Shown here: piece by piece, positions 31,177 to 37,634 of the stretch
Layout of the letters: each line of letters starts with the position of its first letter
How positions within the stretch are numbered: position 1 is the stretch's first letter
Assembly: GCA_029821265.1 (NCBI GenBank)
Contig: JALGTR010000014.1
Span: 1 to 37,634, forward strand
DNA length: 37,634 bases
Direction: 5' to 3'
From: Candidatus Zipacnadia bacterium
GTDB taxonomy: Bacteria; Armatimonadota; Zipacnadia; Zipacnadales; UBA5352
Translations under genes and position numbers: made by a program
The notes under the pieces: generated by a model
Told to the model about the DNA's origin: nothing
Seen by the model: the letters and a program-made list of their open reading frames with translations, nothing else
Databases searched by the model: none

Positions 31177-32772
31177 GTGAGTGCAGAGCGTGACTTCGAT
31201 CTAATCATCTCCGGAGCGAATATCATCGACGGCAGTGGTCGGCCCGGCTTTGCCGGCGACATCGGCATCAGCGGCGGCAAGATCTCTGCCGTCGGAAACC
31301 TCGACCGCGCCGAGGCGGGGGAGTTCATCGACGCGAACGGCCTGACCGCCATCCCCGGAATCATCGACTGCCACGCGCACTCGGACCTGACGCTGCTGGC
31401 CGATCCGCGCGGGCAGTCGAAGATTCAGCAGGGCGTCACGACCGAACTGAACGGGCAGTGCGGACTGGGCGTCTTCCCCGTTCGCGCGGAGGATCGCGAG
31501 GAGTTGCGGGCCTCCGTGGCGTTCCTCGCGGCGGACGTCGAGTGGTCGTGGGAGACGGCGGCGGACTATCTCGAGACGCTCGATCGGGCCCGGCCGGCCT
31601 ACTCGGCGGGCGTGATGACCGGCCACGGGGCCCTGCGCAGCTATGTGATGGGCTTCGACGACCGCGAGCCGACGGACGAGGAGCTCAGCCGCATGTGCGA
31701 CGAGCTGCGGCGCTGTCTGGACGCGGGGGCCTTCGGACTCTCCCTGGGCTTCGAGTACGCGCCGGGGTTCTACGCGAAGGAGCGCGAGATCGTCGCGCTG
31801 CTGACGGTGGTGGCTGAACGCGAGGCTCTGGTGTCGGTCCACACGCGCACCCAGCGTGACGAGTTCGCCGACGCGGTCGCGGAGATGGCGCAGTGGTGCC
31901 GGGCGGCCGAAGACGCCTCAGGCCAGGGGGCGGTCCGCCTGCAGATCGATCACGTCAAGCGCTCCGGCGAGCGCTGCTGGGGCACGATGGGCGAACTGCT
32001 GGGACTGATCGAGTCGCTGCGCAACGATGGCCTCGATGTTGCATTCGATGTGTACCCGTACATCGCGGGCAGCAAGCACCTGGCGGGATCGCTGCCGGCC
32101 TGGGTGCATGCGGGCGGAACATCCGCGATGCTCGAGCGCATCGCACGCGATGACACCCGGGAGCGGCTGCGCGAGGAGCTGCGTCAGTTCGAGGCGGGGA
32201 AGCGGGAGCAGAACCCGTTCGAGATATCCTTCGATCGCGTGATGATCACGGACGTGCGCAGTGACGCCAACGCCCCCGTCATCGGGCGCACTCTGCAGGA
32301 GATCGCCGACGAGCGCAACGTCAACGCGGTGTTCTTCTCAATGTGCGAGGAGGATATGCAGCAGGCCCTCGCCCATCCCCTCGCCTGCGTGGCGACCGAC
32401 GGACTGGCCTTCGCGCCGGAGGGCCCGGCGCACCTCGGCAATCCGCATCCGCGATCGTATGGGACCTACCCGCGGCTTTTTGGGAAGTACGTGCGCCAGG
32501 AGGGCCTGATGCCACTTGAAGAGGCGGTGCGTAAGTGCACTGCCTGGCCGGCGGCGCGGATGGGGCTGAGTGACCGCGGGAGAATCGCCCGGGGGATGCG
32601 CGCGGATCTCGTGCTCTTCGACCACCGCAGGATCATCGACACCGCGACGTGGGAGGAGCCGCATCGGTTCCCGCGCGGCATCGAGTTCGTGCTTGTGGGC
32701 GGGAAGATTGCCGTCGAGCAGGGAAGGCAGGAGACGGAGCGCTACGGTCAGGCGCTCCTGGCGGGCGTCTGA
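31177..32772 (+). CDS. N-acyl-D-amino-acid deacylase (D-aminoacylase family amidohydrolase)
   Basis: GTG start; 'DLIISGANIIDGSGRPGFAGDIGISGGKISAVG', 'IPGIIDCHAHSDLTLLADPRGQSKIQQGVTTELNGQCGLGVFPV', 'QIDHVK', 'GRIARGMRADLVLFD'. Confidence 0.92.
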   Translation: MSAERDFDLIISGANIIDGSGRPGFAGDIGISGGKISAVGNLDRAEAGEFIDANGLTAIPGIIDCHAHSDLTLLADPRGQSKIQQGVTTELNGQCGLGVFPVRAEDREELRASVAFLAADVEWSWETAADYLETLDRARPAYSAGVMTGHGALRSYVMGFDDREPTDEELSRMCDELRRCLDAGAFGLSLGFEYAPGFYAKEREIVALLTVVAEREALVSVHTRTQRDEFADAVAEMAQWCRAAEDASGQGAVRLQIDHVKRSGERCWGTMGELLGLIESLRNDGLDVAFDVYPYIAGSKHLAGSLPAWVHAGGTSAMLERIARDDTRERLREELRQFEAGKREQNPFEISFDRVMITDVRSDANAPVIGRTLQEIADERNVNAVFFSMCEEDMQQALAHPLACVATDGLAFAPEGPAHLGNPHPRSYGTYPRLFGKYVRQEGLMPLEEAVRKCTAWPAARMGLSDRGRIARGMRADLVLFDHRRIIDTATWEEPHRFPRGIEFVLVGGKIAVEQGRQETERYGQALLAGV

Positions 32773-32787
32773 GGGTGGTCCCGTGGC

Positions 32788-34047
32788 GTGGAAAAGTGCG
32801 ACCCGCGGGCGGTCCTCGAGGGTGATATCGGCGAAAGGGAGGGCGGCGTGGAGGAAGCGGCGGAGAACCGGCAGGGATGCCTCAGGCGCTACGAGGCGCT
32901 GCTGGCAGGCAGCTTCGTCCTGCCCGCCGTGGCATGGCTCGTGTTCGCCGGTGCGGCCGTCTCCTCTGTGGGATCTCCAGGGCAACATGAGGGCACACGG
33001 CTCGCGCTGGGATTCGCCAGTGCTGCCCTTCTCGGCGTGGTGCTGTGGCTGAGCGCCCTGGCGCGGCATACTCTCACGCGCATCCTCCTCGGCGCGATTG
33101 CCGCGTGCCTGATGGGCGTGGGACTGCTCGCGACGTGGGGGCATCTCGTCGAGATGCACGTGGTGATCTGGCCCCTCCTGGCAGCGATAGTGGCGCTGGC
33201 CATCGTCGGAGGCTGGCTCGGGCATCAGCGCTGGCTGACGGCCGTCACGGCGATTGGGATTGCGCTCGGGATTGCGGCGGCCATGGAGCCACCGCGCCTG
33301 ACCCCTCCCGTCACTGAAAGCGCCGGTGGCATGACGCTGACGCTGAGCGGTCTGGAGCGAGGTGGATCCGAGGTTTGGATCGACCTCAAACGCGATCCGG
33401 CATTCGGAAGCAGGATGCGTCCGACCAGCGCCACGGGCAGCTTCCTCGGCGGCCTGCCTGTGCGAGTGATACTGCTGCCGGGCATCCCCCGTGGAGATGA
33501 GGACACGTGGAGCATTCTGTCCTATCCGCCGCCGTGGGTGCGCAGCTTCGATCTCCAGGTGGCTGTCGAGCGGATGCCGGCGCAGCCCGCTGTCTCGCTC
33601 GAACTGCCACTGCCTGAGGTCGGCGCGCAGACGATGCAGCGGGTGCGCGCCAGCTCCGGGGACATCACGGTGGCCGTGGGGCCGCTGGCGGTGCACCCCG
33701 GCGCTGCTCAGGGCGAGGTCTACGTCGATCTGCGCCTCTGGGCGGCCGGCGCCTACCTCGGTGATTCAGGTGCGATCTGGCTCACCGACGCGGAGGGCGA
33801 TCCGCTGGAGTGGGAGACGGCCTTTGAAAGCGTCACGGGGCGCACGGAGTTCAGCACGATGGTCGCGCGCATTGTGCTGCCCGAGGCCCCCGAGACGATG
33901 GTCGTGCACGTGCTCGCACCACGGCAGCTTCTGCACAGCCAGTGGACATTCCGGTTCGAGGGTGTGCCAAATCCGCCACGTGAGACGAAGGTGGGGAAGC
34001 CCGCCAGGTGGCGGACGGAGAGCGGAGCAGGGAGTGGTGGCGGATGA
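32788..34047 (+). CDS. Membrane protein of unknown function (several TM segments then a soluble domain; start uncertain)
   Basis: Hydrophobic segments in the first third; stop overlaps the next ATG (ATGA). The start could be 32788 or a later GTG. Confidence 0.65.
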   Translation: MEKCDPRAVLEGDIGEREGGVEEAAENRQGCLRRYEALLAGSFVLPAVAWLVFAGAAVSSVGSPGQHEGTRLALGFASAALLGVVLWLSALARHTLTRILLGAIAACLMGVGLLATWGHLVEMHVVIWPLLAAIVALAIVGGWLGHQRWLTAVTAIGIALGIAAAMEPPRLTPPVTESAGGMTLTLSGLERGGSEVWIDLKRDPAFGSRMRPTSATGSFLGGLPVRVILLPGIPRGDEDTWSILSYPPPWVRSFDLQVAVERMPAQPAVSLELPLPEVGAQTMQRVRASSGDITVAVGPLAVHPGAAQGEVYVDLRLWAAGAYLGDSGAIWLTDAEGDPLEWETAFESVTGRTEFSTMVARIVLPEAPETMVVHVLAPRQLLHSQWTFRFEGVPNPPRETKVGKPARWRTESGAGSGGG

Positions 34048-34826
34048 TCCACATTGGCACCAGCGGATACTCTTTCGACGACTGGGTGGGATACTTCTAC
34101 CCGGAGGGCACCGACAGGCGCGAGTTCCTCAGCTACTACGCCCGGCACTTCGACTGCGTTGAGGTCAACTACACGTTCTACCGGATGCCCAACGCCCGGA
34201 CGCTCAGCGCGATGTCTGATAAAACCGGGCCGCAGTTTCAGTTCGTCGTCAAGGCCAACAGCGAGATGACGCACGAGCGAACCGGTGACCCTGACACCTT
34301 CGAGCAGTTCATCGCCGCACTCGACCCGCTGCGCGAGCAGAGGAAGTTCGGCTGTATGCTTGCGCAGTTCCCGAACTCCTTCCGGCTGAACCAGGAGAAT
34401 GTGGACTATCTAAAGCTCTTCCGCCGGCTCACGCGCGGTGTGCCGGTGGTCATCGAGTTCCGTAACCGCGAGTGGATCGTCGACGAGATGTTCGAGTTTC
34501 TCCGAGAGGTCGATTTCGGCTTCTGCTGCGTCGATCAGCCCCGGTTCTCGAGCCTCGTGCCGCCGATCGCTCAGGTCACAAGCAGCATCGCCTACGTGCG
34601 CTTCCACGGACGCAACTACGACAAGTGGTGGGAGCACGATGAGGCGTGGGAGCGATACGATTACCTGTACTCGGAGGAGGAGCTGAGCGAGTGGGTTCCG
34701 AAGGTGAACTCTCTGGCTCAACAGGCGCAGGACACATACCTGTTCTTCAACAACCACTATCACGCGCAGGCGGTGCAGAACGCCATGCAGTTCGCGGAGA
34801 TGCTCGAGGACGCCGGCGTGCTCTGA
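34044..34826 (+). CDS. DUF72 family (YecE-like) protein
   Basis: MIHIGTSGYSFDDWVGYFYPEGTDRREFLSYYARHFDCVEVNYTFYRMP...VVIEFRNREW...AYVRFHGRNYDKWW...YLFFNNHYHAQAVQNA. Confidence 0.93.
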   Translation: MIHIGTSGYSFDDWVGYFYPEGTDRREFLSYYARHFDCVEVNYTFYRMPNARTLSAMSDKTGPQFQFVVKANSEMTHERTGDPDTFEQFIAALDPLREQRKFGCMLAQFPNSFRLNQENVDYLKLFRRLTRGVPVVIEFRNREWIVDEMFEFLREVDFGFCCVDQPRFSSLVPPIAQVTSSIAYVRFHGRNYDKWWEHDEAWERYDYLYSEEELSEWVPKVNSLAQQAQDTYLFFNNHYHAQAVQNAMQFAEMLEDAGVL

Positions 34827-34899
34827 TCGAAACAGAGCCGCGTCTCCGCCGCTTGTGGCTGCGCAATCGCCCGCTGGAGACGAACTACGGGAGGCAGCA

Positions 34900-35829
34900 A
34901 TGAAGGTGCTCGTAACCGGTGGAGCGGGGTTCATCGGCTCCAATATTGTCGATCGCCTCATCGCAGACGGCCATGAGGTCGCAGTCGTGGATAACCTGGC
35001 CACCGGGCGCAGGAGCAACATCAACCCGGAGGCGAGCTTCCACGAGATCTCGATCACTGACGCGGAGGCACTTCAGAACGCATTTGAGGCGGAGCGGCCG
35101 GACGTGGTGAATCACCACGCGGCACAGATGGATGTTCGGCGGTCGGTTCGCGAGCCGCAGTTCGATGCCGAGACGAACATCATCGGCACGATCAACGTGA
35201 TCGAGGCCGCGCGGGCGGTCGGGGCGCGCAAGCTGATCTTCGCGTCGTCGGGAGGCGCGATCTACGGTGAGGCGGACGTTATCCCGACGCCGGAGGATGC
35301 CGAGCGCAACCCGATCTCGCACTACGGCGCCTCGAAGCTGGCGGGCGAGGTCTACTTCGAGCTGTATCATCGGCTCTACGAACTGCCGTACACGATCCTG
35401 CGCTACGCGAACGTCTACGGCCCGCGGCAGAATCCGCACGGCGAGGCGGGCGTGAACGCGATCTTCGCGAACATGATGCTGCGCGGCGAGCGCCCGACGA
35501 TCTTCGGCACCGGGGAGAAGACACGGGATTACGTCTACGTCGGCGACGTGGTCGAGGCGAATGTGCTGGCGCTGGAGGCCGGCTCCGGCGAGGTCTTCAA
35601 CATCGGGACGGGCGTTCAGACGACCGATCGGGAGGTCTACGACGCCGTCGCCGCTGCGGTGGGCTTCGACGAGGAGCCGATCTTCGGCGAGGAGCGCCCT
35701 GGCGATGTGCGACACTCCTGCGTGGATCCGTCGAAGGCGAAGCGGTTGCTGGGCTGGGAGCCGAATGTCGAGTTCCGCGACGGCGTCGGCCGCACGGTCG
35801 AGTACCAACGCGAGCACGAACTGGGATAG
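34900..35829 (+). CDS. NAD-dependent epimerase/dehydratase (UDP-glucose 4-epimerase-like, extended SDR)
   Basis: MKVLVTGGAGFIGSNIVDRLIADGHEVAVVDNL; HYGASKLAGE (YxxxK); RYANVYGPRQNPHGEAGV. Confidence 0.93.
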   Translation: MKVLVTGGAGFIGSNIVDRLIADGHEVAVVDNLATGRRSNINPEASFHEISITDAEALQNAFEAERPDVVNHHAAQMDVRRSVREPQFDAETNIIGTINVIEAARAVGARKLIFASSGGAIYGEADVIPTPEDAERNPISHYGASKLAGEVYFELYHRLYELPYTILRYANVYGPRQNPHGEAGVNAIFANMMLRGERPTIFGTGEKTRDYVYVGDVVEANVLALEAGSGEVFNIGTGVQTTDREVYDAVAAAVGFDEEPIFGEERPGDVRHSCVDPSKAKRLLGWEPNVEFRDGVGRTVEYQREHELG

Positions 35830-35858
35830 ACGCACTGGGCTCCCGACAGCATTGCGAA

Positions 35859-35887
35859 GCGCCCCCGGCCGGGATGGTCGGGGGCGC
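35859..35887. terminator. Bidirectional terminator-like hairpin between convergent genes
   Basis: GCGCCCCCG-gccgggatggt-CGGGGGCGC, 9-bp perfect arms, no U-tract. Confidence 0.65.
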
Positions 35888-35915
35888 CTGGGTGTTCCGC
35901 GGTGATGTCGGGCGG

Positions 35916-37031
35916 CTACAAGCCAGTGACGGGGCCGATGCGCTGGAAGACGAGGGTAACGTCATCGCCTTCATTGTCCGCGTGCATTGTGGCGGTGCTG
36001 CCGCTGATGGCGTAGTCCATGACCATCGGGCCATCCATGTTGACGGTCAGTTGGGCGTTGTCGGTGTTCCAGGTTCCGAGGCCAGCCCAGGTGACGACGT
36101 CGGCGGCATTGCGCTCAACGTTCACGAAGGTGCCGTCGGCGAAGAAGTACACTCTCATGCTCGTCGACTGCGGGTCCCACTCGTAGAAGTCAGCGAGAGA
36201 CACCGGGGAGCCGTTGACGCTCACCGACTGGGCCTGCCACTCGGCGACCAGCGCGCTGTCATGGTCACCGGCCGGTGCCCACGGCTGAAGCTGCAGAGTG
36301 GCGCTCACGCCGCCGGGGTCGATGATAGACAAGGACGTGTTGCCCGTCTGGTAGGCACCCCGGATGGTTTCGCCATCGATTACAATCTGTATGGCGCCGC
36401 CTCCGGTCGCCCACGTTCCAAGCTCTCTGTGAACGACTTCCTCGCCGTCGAGTCCCCAGACAACCAGTTGGCCATTGTCAAGCAGCTGCACCACAAAGGT
36501 GGTGGCCGGCTCGTCGGGGTCAAAGAAGTCCACAAGGTCCACAGCAGCGCCGTCGGCCGTCACGGAGGTTACCAGCCACGACCGGCAGAGTGCGGCGTCA
36601 TGTCCAGCGAGGTTCACGACCTTCACCCAGCGCACAAGGATCTGGTCGCCCTCCTCCTCAAACTGCGTGGTGAGGATGTTGCCCGAGAGCTGGTAGGTCA
36701 TCTCGACGGTGTCATCCGGCATCGTTATGGTGGCGTTGCCCCCGGAGGCCGTCCACGTGCCGGTCTCGCTGCCCAGATTCGTGCCGCCTTCGCCAAGATC
36801 TGTGACGGTCACGGTTCCGCTGGCCGCGAGGGCGAGAGTCATGCCCGTCATTTCCTCACCCCACTCGAAGGTTTGAGCGGGCCCGACCTCGGTGCCGTTC
36901 ACCGTCGCGAAGTACGGCTGCCAGGTTCCGACGACTGATGTATCGATAAGCGTACCGCCGTCACCGCCCCCTCCGCAACCGACAAAGCCCATAAGGGCGA
37001 GGACAGCCAAAAGTGCGAATATGTTACGCAT
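35916..37031 (-). CDS. Lipoprotein with three internal lipocalin-like repeats
   Basis: Signal MRNIFALLAVLALMGFVGCGGGG (lipobox Cys). Three units each with a W-x-(14-20) N-terminus, a central GTW(N/T/A) motif and a closing beta pattern. Confidence 0.8.
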   Translation of the reverse strand: MRNIFALLAVLALMGFVGCGGGGDGGTLIDTSVVGTWQPYFATVNGTEVGPAQTFEWGEEMTGMTLALAASGTVTVTDLGEGGTNLGSETGTWTASGGNATITMPDDTVEMTYQLSGNILTTQFEEEGDQILVRWVKVVNLAGHDAALCRSWLVTSVTADGAAVDLVDFFDPDEPATTFVVQLLDNGQLVVWGLDGEEVVHRELGTWATGGGAIQIVIDGETIRGAYQTGNTSLSIIDPGGVSATLQLQPWAPAGDHDSALVAEWQAQSVSVNGSPVSLADFYEWDPQSTSMRVYFFADGTFVNVERNAADVVTWAGLGTWNTDNAQLTVNMDGPMVMDYAISGSTATMHADNEGDDVTLVFQRIGPVTGL

Positions 37032-37209
37032 CGTTGCACCCCTCTCATAGTTCGGGAACTACTCGCCTTGCGGCGTGTCTGGTGGGTAGAGTGTACCCCC
37101 CCTGTAGTTTTGTCAAGGGAACAACGAAACCTACTGGACTTGGGCGCGGCATCTGTCCTGAATACTGAGACCTGCACTCGCAGCCACCATCGCACCAGAA
37201 ATCGCAGCC

Positions 37210-37407
37210 ATGTCTCGTATGACCCGCGAGCAGCTTCAGCAGGATCGCATCGAAAATCTTGAAGCGCGCATTGCCCAGTTGGAGGCGCAGATTGAGCGCT
37301 TCACCGGGCTGCAGACGGCCCGCGAACATGGGCACGACGCCCTCGGAACACTCACCGACGCCCTCGGCCCCTCTACTGACGAGAAACTCCTCCCAGGACG
37401 AACCTGA
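37210..37407 (+). CDS. Possible small coiled-coil protein
   Basis: MSRMTREQLQQDRIENLEARIAQLEAQIERFTG; heptad-like pattern in a 65-aa ORF, no clear SD. Confidence 0.35.
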   Translation: MSRMTREQLQQDRIENLEARIAQLEAQIERFTGLQTAREHGHDALGTLTDALGPSTDEKLLPGRT

Positions 37408-37634
37408 CACCTCAACGTGCGTAGTTACGTAGTCTGGTCTGCGACGCGCGCGGCCATCGCGATGTGGTTCGTGGCCTTTGTCTCGCGCTCTCGAACGCCT
37501 GCGGGAGCGAGCAGGCGAAGTCGGACGCCTGTTCTCCGGGCCATCACCTCCAGCGCTGGCAACGACAGATCTTGAGCATTGCCTCAATGCCGGTCGATGC
37601 AATTCCCCTGCCACGTGTTCCTCGCGGGTATTGG

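Noticed and set aside
32338-33696. 452-aa minus-strand ORF
   Set aside because: Antisense over the D-aminoacylase and membrane-protein genes, very His/Arg/Gln-rich, spans a gene boundary.
34885-35835. 316-aa minus-strand ORF
   Set aside because: Exact shadow of the epimerase gene, which has unambiguous SDR motifs on the plus strand.
37111-37116. TTGACA-like -35 upstream of the 37031 lipoprotein gene
   Set aside because: The hexamer is present on the minus strand, but the nearest -10-like TACACT is only 14 nt away and no other good -10 lies at 16-18 nt, so I did not list a promoter.
37045-37614. 189-aa minus-strand ORF near the right edge
   Set aside because: No SD, no recognisable family, and it overlaps the promoter region of the 37031 lipoprotein gene, including a TTGACA-like element.

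Overview
This is a high-GC bacterial chromosomal window, probably from an uncultured lineage. I could not assign a taxon with confidence. It contains about 26 supportable protein genes in five co-directional blocks, and I saw no rRNA, tRNA, CRISPR array or transposase. Block 1 (minus, 1-5259): a window-truncated chondroitinase-like lipoprotein that the ORF track misses, a Gfo/Idh/MocA oxidoreductase, a GYD-repeat secreted protein, a short secretin/STN-like protein with a Gly/Ser/Tyr-Arg low-complexity tail, two related small exported proteins, and an apparent internally deleted sugar-phosphate isomerase remnant. Block 2 (plus, 5351-13625): a tightly coupled operon with a Gfo/Idh oxidoreductase, a small PH-like membrane protein, a GlmL/MutL-family ASKHA ATPase, an RnfC-like barrel protein, a DUF6754-like membrane protein and three more membrane proteins, with no cobalamin mutase alongside. 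Block 3 (minus, 13640-19785): an active plus inactive M16 peptidase pair, an RmlC-like cupin and a 985-aa chimera with an Eis-like C-terminus. Block 4 (plus, 20115-35829): three glycan-active proteins, an AAC(3)-TIM-barrel fusion, a PEP-CTERM protein, a D-aminoacylase, a membrane protein, a DUF72 protein and a nucleotide-sugar epimerase. Block 5 (minus, 35916-37031): a triple-repeat lipoprotein. The two strongest leads are (i) the GlmL-like/DUF6754 membrane operon as an undescribed system and (ii) a 17-bp dyad TACTA-N7-TAGTA found three times in the left-hand intergenic regions. One copy of the dyad overlaps a TTGACA-N17-TACCAT promoter. All family calls come from reading the sequence; no searches were run.
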